Shown here: one piece after another, positions 9,008-19,772 of the stretch
Position numbering within the stretch: position 1 is the first letter of the stretch
Layout: each line of letters starts with the position of its first letter
Translations under genes and position numbers: made by a program
Assembly: GCF_946478785.1 (NCBI RefSeq)
Contig: NZ_CAMLDD010000003.1
Coordinates: 1 to 64,000, forward strand
Direction: 5' to 3'
Origin: an uncultured Flavobacterium sp.
Lineage (GTDB): Bacteria; Bacteroidota; Bacteroidia; Flavobacteriales; Flavobacteriaceae
DNA: 64,000 bases
The notes under the pieces: model-generated
Seen by the model: the letters and a program-made list of their open reading frames with translations, nothing else
Told to the model about the DNA's origin: nothing
The model's database searches: none

Positions 9008-9223
9008 TTTTAATTATTAAGTAAAATCGCAAGCACTTGTAAGTGTCTGAAAGCTAAAGATTACATTTTTTTCGCTACCACCGTAGTCAAACCGTACCGG
9101 TAAATGGCTATATAGCTTAGTTTATTTGTTAATATTGTGAGCAATTGATAAAATAACAATCTGTTTTTTGCAAAGTTGATTTTTATTTTACGACTACCAC
9201 TTTACTAATAAAAACTAAAAAAA

Positions 9224-12200
9224 ATGAAACAAAAAAACTTTTTCTTCGGCCGACCACCGAAAATTAATCATTATTTAAAAAGATTAACAATTTTAGCAGT
9301 TTTGCTCTTATTGCCTTTTTTAAAAGCCCAGGCACAATGTAATACGCTCGTTTGGTCAGATGAATTTAACGGTACAACAGTTGACGCGACTAAATGGGAA
9401 AGTATTTCCGGAAACGGTTGCCCTTCACTCTGTGGATTCGGAAATGCGGAAGCACAGCGTTATGACCCTAACCAGGCAACCATTGTCAAGGAAGGAACAA
9501 ACAGTTACCTGAACATTCAGGCAAAATACGAACCAAGTTCACAATTTCCACAACAGCCTTATTCTTCTGCCAAGTTAACGACTCAGGGAAAATATGCTAT
9601 CAAGTACGGCAGAATAGAAGCCCGTATGAAATTATCAACAGGAATGGGTGCCTGGCCTGCATTCTGGATGTTGCCTGCAGGTACAGCAAACTGGCCATAC
9701 ACAGGTGAAATTGATATTATGGAAGCGAAGCACCGAAATCCAAAATCGATAGACGGGACAATTCATTATGACGGAGGTGGTTACCATTATACCGGTAGAA
9801 GTTATACCTCGCCAACTGATTTGTCCAACGAATTTCACGTTTACGCTGTAGAATGGGGACCAAATATCATCAAATGGTTTATTGACGGAAATTTATTTCA
9901 TACCGCTACGCCAAATACAACTGTAAATGGAGGATGGCCGTTTAATGATCAGCAATTTTACATTATCCTGAATTTGGCTGTTGGAAGCTTAGGAACACCT
10001 TACACTAGTGTTAACGGTGCTGGTGTAGAACCAATTCCGGCGGATTTTCCGGCAAAAATGCAGGTAGATTATGTTCGTGTTTACAGTGGCAGTTTTACAT
10101 ATGGCGTTTTGGGAGATGCCAAAGTATATAATAACGAAACCAACAAAACATACTCAATAAATGCTATTTCTGCGGCCACTTATAATTGGACAGTTCCTGC
10201 GGGAGCAACAATTACTTCTGGACAAGGTACTAATACGATTACAGTAAACTGGGGAACATCTGGGGGAGATGTTGCTGTAGCTGCTACTGTTTCAGGATGT
10301 GCTTCTAATACCTATAAACTGGCTGTAACAACAGAAGTGCCTTTACCGGTAGAAAAAATTCAGGAAGATTTTCAATCGAACAGAAATATTGTTTACGGGA
10401 ATAAAACAGGAGTTTTGACAGAAGCTATTGCCAATCCTTCGGCAACCGGAATTAATACTTCTGCACTGGTAGGACGATATATACGCAACTCATCTGAATT
10501 GTATGATGTTATGAATATCAAAAACGTAGTAATATCAAATGCCAACGATTATGTTTACGGAAGAAAAAAGATTTCTTTTGATATCTACACATCTGTGCCC
10601 GTAGGAACCAAAATTTCCATGCAGCTTGAAAACAGCCTGGTTACAACAGCCATTAATTTTCCGTCAGGAAGACACAGTGGTTACAAAGCCACGACAACTG
10701 TACAAAACAAATGGGAAACAATTGAATTTGAATTTGAAAAAGTAATCGATCCTAACACAAGTGCTTTGACGATAGATACTGTTGTTTTTCTTTTCGAATC
10801 GAATTCAAATTCAGGAGCAACCTATTATTTTGATAATCTGCTGACAAAAGCGGCCCCTGAAAAGCCAGTGATTGCGACTGATGTTTTACAAAATTACGAT
10901 GGCACGAATAGAATTATCAAAGGAACTACAACCGGAACATATTCTGTTGTAGCAAATCCGGGAGCTAATTCGGTTAACAGTTCTGCGAATGTGGCGCGAT
11001 ATGTTCGAAATGTAACCGAACAATATGATGTGTTATTTTTTAATACACAAAGCACTATCGAAGATGCTGGTTTATTGAAAAACCAAACCAATAAAATCAT
11101 GATTGATGTGTATACTTCGGCACCTATTGGAACGGTAGTAAGTATGAATCTTGAAAATAGTGCCACATCGCTTCCTACCAATTTTCCAACAGGAAGAAAC
11201 AGTAATTATGTAGCGATCACGACCAAACAGAATCAATGGGAAACATTGACTTTCTATTACAATGCAAGTCCGGATTTAGGAACTTCCAACCTGGCCATCA
11301 ACCAAATGGTTTTATTATTTAATTCAGGATCTTACACAAGCGATACGTATTATTTTGATAATATCAGAATTGGTGCTACCAAACTTCCGGATACTTTTAC
11401 GCCAGGAGTAGTTTATGAAGATTACCAAAATACGCACAATATTACATTTAGGGATGCTATTGGAACTTACACTCCAAATACACCAAATCCAAGTGCGACA
11501 GGAATCAATACGTCATCCAATGTGGCAAGATATGTTAGAAAAGCAACAGAATTGTACGATAACTTTTCATTCAATACTACTTTAACCAATGTTGCAGATT
11601 TCAAAAACGGAACGAAAAAATTCGCAATGGACGTGTATACTTCTGCACCTGTTGGCTCTATAATATCCTGGCAGGCAGAAAGCAGCGCTTCAATTCCGTC
11701 AAATTTTCCAGCAGGAAGACATAGTGTTTATCAGGGAGTTGTAAAACAATCCAATGCATGGCATACGGTAACTTTTACTTATGCAAGTTCACCGGATGCT
11801 TCAACTTTAGACAGTGAAGTGAATCGTTTTGTTTTCTTATTCGAACCTGGAACGAGTTCAGGAAATACTTATTTCTTTGATAATATCAGAGCAGTAAATT
11901 TAGTTTCTACAGAAAATCCACCGGCAACTTTACCGGCACCCTGGATTAGTGCAGATTTGGGTGCGGTAACACCAGCCGGAGAAGCAACACACTCTAACGG
12001 AACTTTTACCATCAAAGGCTCAGGAACAGATATTTGGGAGTCAAGTGATCAGTTTCAATATGTCTACCAGCCGATAACAGGTGATGCAGAAATTATTGCC
12101 AGAGTAACTTCATTGACCAATACCAATACGTATGCTAAAGCAGGAGTGATGTTCCGTGAAACGCTTACACCAACTTCTAAACATGCTATGACCACTATTA

Positions 12201-13180
12201 CGGCTGCGGCAGGAGTAGAGTTTTTATCGAGAGATGCAGTTTCAGTACCAACAATTCAGCAGGGAGCAGCGGGAACTTTCCCTAAATGGCTTCGTACTGT
12301 TAGAACAGGAAATGTATTTACGTCTTACACATCCGATAACGGAACAACATGGACTCAAATAGGTACAGCACGAACAATTGCGATGGCCAATACAATTTAT
12401 GTAGGAATGGCAGTAACATCCCATAATAATGGAACTTTGACAACAGGTGTTTTCAGCGATGTGATTGTTAGAAATATTACCCCTCCAAATAACAATGTCA
12501 ATTTAGCTTTAGGAAAAACAGCCACGGCTTCAACAGAAGAAAATGCTACTTATAGCGCCAGCAAAGCAACAGATAATGATTCTACTGTATCAAGATGGGC
12601 AAGTTCGTTTGCCAATGCAACAGAATGGATTTATGTTGACTTGGGAAGTAATTATAATATCAACCGTGTAGTACTAAAATGGGAAGCAGCTTTTGCCACC
12701 CAATACAAAGTGCAGCTTTCTACAGACAATGTCTTTACAGAAAACGAAACCATAAATACGCAAACTTCCAGCGATGGAGGTACAGATGACTTAACGGTAA
12801 GTGGATCAGGAAGATACCTGCGAATATTATGTACTACAAAAGCATTAGCTCCTTATGGATATTCATTGTATACAATCGAAGCTTACGGATCAGCTTCAAC
12901 AGCTAAAAAAGCACTTTTTAAGGATGAAGTATTAGAAGCAAGTGATTTCGCTATGTATCCAAATCCTGCGAGTAATTATCTTCAAATTTCAGTAGCTGAA
13001 AAATTAGATAATAAAGTGGTAACTATTTATGACAATTCAGGGAAATTAATATTGCAGACTCAGTTAGGCAATGACACCAATGAAAGTCAAATTGATATTA
13101 GCAAGCTGTCAAAAGGAATTTACATTCTGAATTTCAAATCAGATCAAAGAAGCTGGACCAAAAAACTGATTAAGCAATAA
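9224..13180 (+). CDS. large secreted GH16 beta-glucanase with three repeats, F5/8 and T9SS domains
   Basis: The 1318-residue protein has a signal peptide (to about residue 38, AQAQ) and a GH16 catalytic domain (about 40-285). The active-site motif GEIDIMEAKH places nucleophile E162, D164 and acid/base E167; this bulged ExDxxE form is typical of laminarinases. A PKD/Ig-like domain follows (about 294-370). Three similar units of about 175 residues then begin near 379, 554 and 730; they share VARYVR/VGRYIR, ELYD/EQYD and TYYFDN/TYFFDN. Next come a concanavalin-like domain (about 904-1085), an F5/8 type C (CBM32-like) domain (about 1093-1220) and a T9SS type A tail (about 1242-1318, YPNPASNY). 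It should cut beta-1,3- or mixed-linkage glucans outside the cell. The repeat unit is not a family I can name with certainty. Confidence 0.9.
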   Translation: MKQKNFFFGRPPKINHYLKRLTILAVLLLLPFLKAQAQCNTLVWSDEFNGTTVDATKWESISGNGCPSLCGFGNAEAQRYDPNQATIVKEGTNSYLNIQAKYEPSSQFPQQPYSSAKLTTQGKYAIKYGRIEARMKLSTGMGAWPAFWMLPAGTANWPYTGEIDIMEAKHRNPKSIDGTIHYDGGGYHYTGRSYTSPTDLSNEFHVYAVEWGPNIIKWFIDGNLFHTATPNTTVNGGWPFNDQQFYIILNLAVGSLGTPYTSVNGAGVEPIPADFPAKMQVDYVRVYSGSFTYGVLGDAKVYNNETNKTYSINAISAATYNWTVPAGATITSGQGTNTITVNWGTSGGDVAVAATVSGCASNTYKLAVTTEVPLPVEKIQEDFQSNRNIVYGNKTGVLTEAIANPSATGINTSALVGRYIRNSSELYDVMNIKNVVISNANDYVYGRKKISFDIYTSVPVGTKISMQLENSLVTTAINFPSGRHSGYKATTTVQNKWETIEFEFEKVIDPNTSALTIDTVVFLFESNSNSGATYYFDNLLTKAAPEKPVIATDVLQNYDGTNRIIKGTTTGTYSVVANPGANSVNSSANVARYVRNVTEQYDVLFFNTQSTIEDAGLLKNQTNKIMIDVYTSAPIGTVVSMNLENSATSLPTNFPTGRNSNYVAITTKQNQWETLTFYYNASPDLGTSNLAINQMVLLFNSGSYTSDTYYFDNIRIGATKLPDTFTPGVVYEDYQNTHNITFRDAIGTYTPNTPNPSATGINTSSNVARYVRKATELYDNFSFNTTLTNVADFKNGTKKFAMDVYTSAPVGSIISWQAESSASIPSNFPAGRHSVYQGVVKQSNAWHTVTFTYASSPDASTLDSEVNRFVFLFEPGTSSGNTYFFDNIRAVNLVSTENPPATLPAPWISADLGAVTPAGEATHSNGTFTIKGSGTDIWESSDQFQYVYQPITGDAEIIARVTSLTNTNTYAKAGVMFRETLTPTSKHAMTTITAAAGVEFLSRDAVSVPTIQQGAAGTFPKWLRTVRTGNVFTSYTSDNGTTWTQIGTARTIAMANTIYVGMAVTSHNNGTLTTGVFSDVIVRNITPPNNNVNLALGKTATASTEENATYSASKATDNDSTVSRWASSFANATEWIYVDLGSNYNINRVVLKWEAAFATQYKVQLSTDNVFTENETINTQTSSDGGTDDLTVSGSGRYLRILCTTKALAPYGYSLYTIEAYGSASTAKKALFKDEVLEASDFAMYPNPASNYLQISVAEKLDNKVVTIYDNSGKLILQTQLGNDTNESQIDISKLSKGIYILNFKSDQRSWTKKLIKQ
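10358..11899 (+). repeat. three tandem ~175-residue coding repeats in the GH16 protein
   Basis: Three consecutive units start near 10358, 10883 and 11411 (residues about 379, 554 and 730). Each opens with an acidic/aromatic motif (QEDFQ, LQNYD, YEDYQ). Each continues through NPxAxxxNxS, a RYVR-like motif and FPxGRxSxY, and ends in YYFDN or YFFDN. Alignable positions are 175-176 residues apart, which supports tandem duplication. Confidence 0.8.
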
Positions 13181-13339
13181 ACTAAAAATCCGTTGGGTGT
13201 AAGTGTTTTGAAAACTATTTCAAAGTCCCCAAATTAGAAATAAATTCAAGAATAAATACTTGCGCCTGATGGATAAATATAAGTCATCATTTCAAAAATA
13301 ACTTTAATATTTTTTACCTAATCCCAAAATTATTTAGAT

Positions 13340-16009
13340 ATGAATAAAATTAAACTTACAAAATTTTCTGTTTTGACGACACTGTTCCTGATGTTTTCAA
13401 ACCTAATGTTCGGTCAGGGAGCAATTCCTTTCACGATCAGCAATACCTCTACATTTAATGATAACGAATTATATGTAGCCATTGTTGGTATCGATTATAC
13501 CACCGGAAATCACGTTTGGGTTAATGCCAAAACAAGTCAGGTTTTACCAATGAGTCCTTCTTATAATACGGTTACCGGACCAACAATTGGCGGCAATACA
13601 GGACCCGGACAAAACTCAAAATATGCCAATTGTTTTACCAAATTAAGTGAAATTCCGAATAAAACATTTACGCTGCCTTTAATCGCAGGCTGCAGGGTTT
13701 TTATCGCCAAAGGACAGCAATTGTATTTCTACTTTTTTGGTGCCAATGGAGCTCCTTCGGGCTATACTTCACCAAATCCGTTGAACGCTACAGATCCAAA
13801 TCAGGGTATTTTGTATGAAATCATTGAATTGACTAATAATCAATATGGTTTTTTTGGAAATCCTTCCAGAGTGGATTCGTATAAATATCCAATGGGAATG
13901 GAATTATTTGGTGCAAATGGTTATCAAAAACGAGTGGGAGAATTAAAAAAACACGCAGATATTGTGGCGGCTTTTAAAGCCAATGTGCCATCAGAATTTC
14001 AGGGTTGTGTAAATGATGCAACGGGCGAAATTACAGCACCTTCTAAAACGCCAGCTTTCGCAGATGGAACGGGAGGAACTTCAGTAGGACCTCATGCCAA
14101 TTATTTAAAACCGTATATCGATGCAATCTGGAATAAATATAAAAATGAAGATTTGATATTTTATGCCGGAGATGCAGGTGTTTTCAAAGGAAGAGTTATC
14201 GGAGAACAACTTGTAATGGTTGGACAATCCGGAGGTTTTACCGGGCGTACAGGAAGAGTTCAAAACCGGCCAACAACTCAGGAAGCATTAGAAGGTAAAG
14301 GTGTTCTGGACAGAAGACTTGTTGATGGAGATCTGGATCTTGTTATTCAGGCACAACTTACTGCAGCCATTAACAGACATGTTGTGAACACTACAACTGC
14401 AAACCCGGGTCAGCAAAACTGGTACGATGCTTCGAAATACTATCAGGTAAATCCAACCAATCATTACTCAAAATTCTGGCATTTACCGGGAATTAGTATT
14501 GATAATCTGGCTTACGGATTTGCTTATGATGATGTGGCAGACCAATCGCCATCGCTTCATTCGCCACAGCCAACAAAAGTAATTGCTGTTTTTGGAGGTT
14601 ATGCAGGAACGGTTCCTTCTGTTCCGGCTACGACAGATGTGATTACGGTTTATAAAGATTGCAATTATACAGGATTCTCCGGTGGATTGACAATTGGAGA
14701 TTATAATCTTGCTCGTTTGAATACTTTGGGAGTTCTGAATGATGACATTTCTTCACTTAAAGTGGCACAGGGATTTAAGGCAATTTTGTATCAGAATGAT
14801 AACTTTACAGGAGCTTCAACAACGATAACTTCTGATAATACTTGTCTGAACTCAACGTGGAATGATAAAGTAACTTCTGTTAGAATTTTACCTAATGGAG
14901 TTACGACTTTAGGAAATCAGACTTTCTTTTTGCAAAACAGAAATAGTAATTTAAACATGGATGTTTGGAGTGCCAGTTTATCCAATGGAGCCAATGTAGC
15001 TCAGGGAACAGCAAATTCAAATGCGAACCAGAAATTTACATTTACCCATTTAGGCGATGGATTGTATAAAATCATAGCAAGTCACAGCGGTCAGTCTTTG
15101 GATGTAAATAATTTCAATAAAGATAATGGTGCCAATGTGGAGCAATATCCATACAATGCAACTCCAAACCAGCAATTTATATTGGTTGCTACAGGCGATG
15201 GATTTTATAAAATTGTTGCCAGACACAGCGGTAAATTAATTGAAGTTGCAGGAGCAAGTACTGCAAATGGTGCCAATGTACAGCAATGGCAGGATAACGG
15301 ACAAATGTGTGCGCAATGGAAATTAGTTGCGGTAACAAGCTCGCAAACTTCCGTTTTAATTCAGGCCGAAGATTATTCAGCCATGAACGGAATTCAGGTG
15401 GAAGCTACAACAGATACAGGAGGAGGTTCAAATGTGGGTTATACCGAAACAGGCGACTGGCTGGCATACAACAGCATTAATTTTCCAGCAACCGGTTCTT
15501 ATTTAATCGAATACAGGGTTGCAAGTGCCGTAGCAACCGGAAAATTATCAGCTGATTTAAATGGCGGAACAATTGTATTGGGAACTGTTAACATACCGAA
15601 TACGGGAGGCTGGCAAAACTGGCAGACCGTTTCTCAAACCGTTAATGTAAATGCGGGAACATACAATTTTGGTATTTACATTCAAAATACCGGAATGAAT
15701 ATTAATTGGATTAAAATAACAAAAGTAGGGACGGCTTCTACTGCAAAATCGGCTTCGGCTCCAATTACAGAAGAAGAGGTGGCAGAAACTTCATTAAACA
15801 TTTATCCAAATCCGGTTGAAGGAACACTTTTCTTTACAACAGAGGTTTCCGGAAATGTGAGTATTGTGGATGCCCAGACAGGAGCTTCAGTTTCCTCGCA
15901 AAATATCAATAGCAACAGCATAGATGTTTCTCGTTTAAGAACTGGTGTTTACTTACTTGTTTTAGAAAAAGACGGACAAAAAATGATAAAACGTTTCATT
16001 AAAAAATAG
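13340..16009 (+). CDS. secreted GH64 beta-1,3-glucanase with crystallin, ricin, CBM6 and T9SS modules
   Basis: The 889-residue protein has a signal peptide (to about residue 26, MFGQ) and a GH64-type domain (about 28-430). Recognisable family features are the start IPFTISN...LYVAIVG, the metal- and sugar-proximal PTNHYSKFWH (from P372), and LAYGFAYDDVADQSPSLHS. GH64 enzymes release laminari-oligosaccharides from beta-1,3-glucan. A beta-gamma-crystallin module (434-517) has two calcium motifs, NDDISS (467-472) and NDKVTS (508-513). A ricin-type trefoil (about 525-667, ending CAQWKLV) precedes a CBM6-like module (672-796) and a T9SS type A tail (LNIYPNPVEG to KRFIKK). It is separated from the next gene by a terminator, so it is probably its own transcript. 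Confidence 0.88.
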   Translation: MNKIKLTKFSVLTTLFLMFSNLMFGQGAIPFTISNTSTFNDNELYVAIVGIDYTTGNHVWVNAKTSQVLPMSPSYNTVTGPTIGGNTGPGQNSKYANCFTKLSEIPNKTFTLPLIAGCRVFIAKGQQLYFYFFGANGAPSGYTSPNPLNATDPNQGILYEIIELTNNQYGFFGNPSRVDSYKYPMGMELFGANGYQKRVGELKKHADIVAAFKANVPSEFQGCVNDATGEITAPSKTPAFADGTGGTSVGPHANYLKPYIDAIWNKYKNEDLIFYAGDAGVFKGRVIGEQLVMVGQSGGFTGRTGRVQNRPTTQEALEGKGVLDRRLVDGDLDLVIQAQLTAAINRHVVNTTTANPGQQNWYDASKYYQVNPTNHYSKFWHLPGISIDNLAYGFAYDDVADQSPSLHSPQPTKVIAVFGGYAGTVPSVPATTDVITVYKDCNYTGFSGGLTIGDYNLARLNTLGVLNDDISSLKVAQGFKAILYQNDNFTGASTTITSDNTCLNSTWNDKVTSVRILPNGVTTLGNQTFFLQNRNSNLNMDVWSASLSNGANVAQGTANSNANQKFTFTHLGDGLYKIIASHSGQSLDVNNFNKDNGANVEQYPYNATPNQQFILVATGDGFYKIVARHSGKLIEVAGASTANGANVQQWQDNGQMCAQWKLVAVTSSQTSVLIQAEDYSAMNGIQVEATTDTGGGSNVGYTETGDWLAYNSINFPATGSYLIEYRVASAVATGKLSADLNGGTIVLGTVNIPNTGGWQNWQTVSQTVNVNAGTYNFGIYIQNTGMNINWIKITKVGTASTAKSASAPITEEEVAETSLNIYPNPVEGTLFFTTEVSGNVSIVDAQTGASVSSQNINSNSIDVSRLRTGVYLLVLEKDGQKMIKRFIKK

Positions 16010-16021
16010 TTTTAAATAAGT

Positions 16022-16102
16022 AAAGCCTCAAATTATAAATTCCAAATTTTTAAAATTCCAATCAATGAATTTAAATCTAAAATTTATGGTTTGAGGCTTT
16101 TT
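16022..16102 (+). terminator. long-stem terminator after the GH64 gene
   Basis: AAAGCCTCAAA (16022-16032) pairs with TTTGAGGCTTT (16090-16100). The stem continues imperfectly inwards (ATAAATT against AATTTAT), and the right arm runs into five T. Confidence 0.7.
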
Positions 16103-16151
16103 AATCTCTCCCCAAAATTCACAAGTTTATTAATCTATTAAAAAATTTACC

Positions 16152-17777
16152 ATGAAAAACAATTACAAAACGATCCGTTTAAGATGGGTCTTAATTTTCG
16201 TTGTGGGTATTTTCAATTTGTCAATGGCCCAAAAAAAAGTAATCGCTTATATTCCAAACTGGATTGATCTGAATTCGTTTTCAACAACGATTCAATACAG
16301 TAAATTAACTCATATCAATATTGCTTTTGAAAATCCGGATGCCAACGGATATCTGACATTCAATCCAGGTTCTAATGCCATCATTAATGCTGCGCATGCA
16401 CAAAATGTAAAGGTTTTTGTTTCTCTTGCTGGAGGATCTGCTTCTGAAAATGCAGCTATAAGAGCCAATTATTTCAACCTTATCAGTCCCGCAAACAGAA
16501 CAGCATTTATTCAAAAAATTTATGACTATGTTATCGCTCACAATTTAGACGGAGTTGATGTAGATTTGGAAGGTCCGGCAATAAATGGGGATTACGGTGG
16601 ATTTGTAATTGCTTTGGCGAATAAATTACACGCTGGTGGCAAGCAAATTTCCGCCGCACTTTCTGAAGGTTATGGCGGAGCCAACGTTCCCTCTTCTACT
16701 TTTGCCGCTTATGACTGGATTAATATTATGGCATATGATGCTACGGGACCGTGGAATCCAGGAAATCCCGGACCACATTCTCCTTACAGCATGGCAGTTA
16801 ACCAATTTAATTACTGGACAGGCAGAGGATTACCGGCAAGCAAAGCCATTATTGGATTACCTTTTTACGGATATGGCTTTGGAGCTGCAGCCAATCAGGG
16901 AATTTCTTTTGCTAATATTGTAGCGCAATATCCGGGTTCAGAAAATCAGGATCAGGTAGGTAATACCATTTATTATAACGGAATACCAACTATCAAGGCA
17001 AAAACAACATTCGCAATTCAGAATGCAGGCGGAGTTATGATTTGGGAATTATCTCAGGATGCTGTAGGCTCAAAATCATTACTTACAGCGGTAGACCAGG
17101 TAGTTAAAGGAAGTCAGCCACCAGTAACAGGCGGAACTTTGATTCAGGCAGAAAGTTTCTCATCTATGAGTGGCATTCAGACTGAAGGCACAACAGATAT
17201 TGGCGGAGGTTTAAACGTAGGCTATGCAGATACGGGTGACTGGATGGCGTATTTCAATATTAATTTTCCAACTTCAGGCAACTATATTATTGAATACAGG
17301 GTGGCAAGTGCCGTTTCAGGAGCCAGAATTTCATCTGATTTAAGTGCCGGAACGATTCAGTTAGGCGCCGTTAATATTCCGAATACAGGAGGATGGCAAA
17401 ACTGGCAAACGGTAAGCCAGACCGTAAATGTAAATGCCGGAACCTACAACTTTGGAATATATATTCAGAATTCAGGTGTGAATTTAAACTGGTTCCGAAT
17501 CACAAAATCAGCATCTGCTTTGGCTGCTAAATCTGCTTCCACAGAAAAAATAGAAAGCCTGACCGTTTATCCTAGTCCGACAGAGAATGAACTATTCTTT
17601 ACTGCAGAAGTTACAGGAGCCAGCGTAAGTATTATAAATTCTCAGGATGGTGCAACTATTTCGTCACAAAAAGCGAACAACAATAGTATTGATGTTAGTG
17701 GCTTAAAAACCGGAGTCTATTTGATTTTGGTAGAGAAAGACGGAATAAAAACAGTGAGACGTTTCATAAAAAAATAA
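16152..17777 (+). CDS. secreted GH18 chitinase-like enzyme with CBM6 and T9SS tail
   Basis: The 541-residue protein has a signal peptide (to about residue 27, SMAQ) and a GH18 TIM barrel (about 28-325). The catalytic motif is DGVDVDLE, with D133, D136, D138 and the acid E140. Supporting barrel motifs are VKVFVSLAGGS, WINIMAYDATG and GGVMIWELSQDA. A CBM6-like module (329-453) and a T9SS type A tail (VYPSPTENE to RRFIKK) follow. GH18 includes chitinases and endo-N-acetylglucosaminidases. The glucanase neighbours favour a chitinase acting on fungal-type walls, but the exact substrate is inference. The next gene starts 5 bases after the stop, so the two are co-transcribed. Confidence 0.88.
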   Translation: MKNNYKTIRLRWVLIFVVGIFNLSMAQKKVIAYIPNWIDLNSFSTTIQYSKLTHINIAFENPDANGYLTFNPGSNAIINAAHAQNVKVFVSLAGGSASENAAIRANYFNLISPANRTAFIQKIYDYVIAHNLDGVDVDLEGPAINGDYGGFVIALANKLHAGGKQISAALSEGYGGANVPSSTFAAYDWINIMAYDATGPWNPGNPGPHSPYSMAVNQFNYWTGRGLPASKAIIGLPFYGYGFGAAANQGISFANIVAQYPGSENQDQVGNTIYYNGIPTIKAKTTFAIQNAGGVMIWELSQDAVGSKSLLTAVDQVVKGSQPPVTGGTLIQAESFSSMSGIQTEGTTDIGGGLNVGYADTGDWMAYFNINFPTSGNYIIEYRVASAVSGARISSDLSAGTIQLGAVNIPNTGGWQNWQTVSQTVNVNAGTYNFGIYIQNSGVNLNWFRITKSASALAAKSASTEKIESLTVYPSPTENELFFTAEVTGASVSIINSQDGATISSQKANNNSIDVSGLKTGVYLILVEKDGIKTVRRFIKK

Positions 17778-17782
17778 AGCAC

Positions 17783-19654
17783 ATGAAGAAATATATATTA
17801 ATTTTAATGAACCCGAAGCTGCTCTTATTGGCATTTATTTTATTTGGATTAAGTTCACAGGCTCAGGTTATAATGTTTGATGATTTTAATTATTCCGGCA
17901 ATACTGATCCACAATTGGCATCGTTTAATAAATGGTACATTGTTAATGGTGTAAGCGGACCACCGGAAGGAGCCACGTACAGCAGAAATAATGTCAATTT
18001 TATTACAGACCCGAATGATGCGTCGAATAAATTGATGACGTTGAAAACAACCGTTAACGGTCAGTCAAAAGCGGTAACACATTCGAGGATAGAAAGTTCA
18101 TATGAATATTTTGAAGGAACCTATGCGTCGAGAGTCTATTTATCAGATGAAGCTTTTGCAAGTAAAGATGCCAATATACAGACCTTTTTTACGATTGTAA
18201 GTTCTGCGCTTGCTCAGGATGGTTCAAAATACAGTGAACTGGATATCATAGAATATATGGCTGCTGATAAGTGGGGTGTTTCTCCGGACAATAGAGTAGG
18301 GTACACTACTTCCTATCACAAATACATTGCAAATCCATGGACACCCTGGAAAACCTATTCCACACAGCAAAAATCATTGGCCGGCTGGCATACTTTTATT
18401 GCTACCTGCACGGATGGTGTCAATATCAGATATTATATGGATAACACACTTATTGCAACGCATTCAGTTACAGATAATGAAACTCAGGCAGGTCTTTCGG
18501 TTTATCCGAGGAGTACGATGCAGATCGCATTTGCCAACTGGATTTGGAATAATGTATTAGGAACCGGCACCGGAAACAGAGAGAATACTTTCATGACAGA
18601 CTGGGTTTTGTATTATAAAAACACAGCAGTAGATCTGGCTCAGATTAATACTTTGGTTGCCAGTTATAAAGCACAAGGACTAAAAAGAAGAAATCTGGCT
18701 GGACAGACCTTTTATGATGCACCACAAAATAGTGGTGTTGCCACAGTGTATAAGGATTGTAATTATGGTGGATATGCTGTGAGTTTACCCGCTGGGAATT
18801 ATACTTTAGCAAACCTTCAGGCAAAAGGAATTTTAGATAATGATATTTCTTCACTTAAAGTGCAAAGTGGATATGAAGTAGTGCTTTATGCCAATGATAA
18901 TTTTACTGGTACATCTGCCACCATTACCTCAGACAATACATGTTTAGTGGCAAATAGTTTCAATGATGTAGCAAGTTCAGTTAGAGTTAGGGCTATTACC
19001 AATTCTTCTTCAGTATTGATTCAGGCGGAGAGTTATACCAGCATGAGCGGAATTCAGACCGAAGCAACCACAGATACTGGTGGAGGATTGAATGTGGGTT
19101 ATGCGGATACGGGTGACTGGCTGTCTTACAGCAATATTAATTTTCCAACATCAGGCTCTTATCTGATTGAGTACAGAGTTGCCAGCGGTGTCAGCGGAGC
19201 AATTATTTCTTCAGATTTAAGTGCCGGAACGATTCAGCTAGGCGCAGTCAATATTCCGAATACAGGAGGATGGCAAAACTGGCAAACTGTATCGCAAACC
19301 GTAAATGTAAATGCCGGAACGTACAACTTCGGAATTTATATTCAGAATACAGGTGTGAATATCAACTGGATCAGAATCACGAAATCAGCTTCAGCTTTGG
19401 CAGCAAAATCAGCTCCAACAGATAAAATCGAAAGTTTAACTGTTTATCCGAGCCCGACAGACAATGAACTTTTCTTTTCTGCAGAAATTACAGGAGCAAA
19501 TGTGAGCGTAATCAATTCTCAGGATGGAACTACCCTTTCTTCGCAAAAAGCCAACAGCAACAGTATTAATGTTGCAGGTTTAAAAAGCGGTATTTATTTG
19601 ATTTTGGTCGAAAAAGACGGTGTTAAAACGGTGAGACGCTTTGTGAAAAAGTAA
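17783..19654 (+). CDS. secreted GH16-like enzyme with crystallin, CBM6 and T9SS modules
   Basis: The 623-residue protein has a signal peptide (to about residue 28, SQAQ) and a concanavalin-fold GH16-like domain (about 30-295). ELDIIE (E152, D154, E157) matches the ExDxxE catalytic signature. It differs clearly from the GH16 domain at 9224 and may belong to another GH16 subfamily, perhaps agarase-, porphyranase- or glucanase-like, so the substrate is open. A beta-gamma-crystallin module (319-403) carries calcium motifs DNDISS (352-357) and NDVASS (394-399). A CBM6-like module (411-535) and a T9SS type A tail (VYPSPTDNE) follow. There is no ricin module. It is in an operon with the GH18 gene. 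Confidence 0.82.
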   Translation: MKKYILILMNPKLLLLAFILFGLSSQAQVIMFDDFNYSGNTDPQLASFNKWYIVNGVSGPPEGATYSRNNVNFITDPNDASNKLMTLKTTVNGQSKAVTHSRIESSYEYFEGTYASRVYLSDEAFASKDANIQTFFTIVSSALAQDGSKYSELDIIEYMAADKWGVSPDNRVGYTTSYHKYIANPWTPWKTYSTQQKSLAGWHTFIATCTDGVNIRYYMDNTLIATHSVTDNETQAGLSVYPRSTMQIAFANWIWNNVLGTGTGNRENTFMTDWVLYYKNTAVDLAQINTLVASYKAQGLKRRNLAGQTFYDAPQNSGVATVYKDCNYGGYAVSLPAGNYTLANLQAKGILDNDISSLKVQSGYEVVLYANDNFTGTSATITSDNTCLVANSFNDVASSVRVRAITNSSSVLIQAESYTSMSGIQTEATTDTGGGLNVGYADTGDWLSYSNINFPTSGSYLIEYRVASGVSGAIISSDLSAGTIQLGAVNIPNTGGWQNWQTVSQTVNVNAGTYNFGIYIQNTGVNINWIRITKSASALAAKSAPTDKIESLTVYPSPTDNELFFSAEITGANVSVINSQDGTTLSSQKANSNSINVAGLKSGIYLILVEKDGVKTVRRFVKK

Positions 19655-19772
19655 AGTTTTTAATTAAAAATTGAGAATTAAAAAATTATAAATATTTAGG
19701 ATTAAAAAGATTTTTTTTCACGCAAATTTGGCAGATTTGAGCAGATTTTAATTTAGCATGTTTACCGCGTGG

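Noticed and set aside
10358..11899. The triple repeat as a possible CRISPR or DNA-level tandem repeat
   Set aside because: The units are long, in frame and diverged in DNA; similarity is at protein level.
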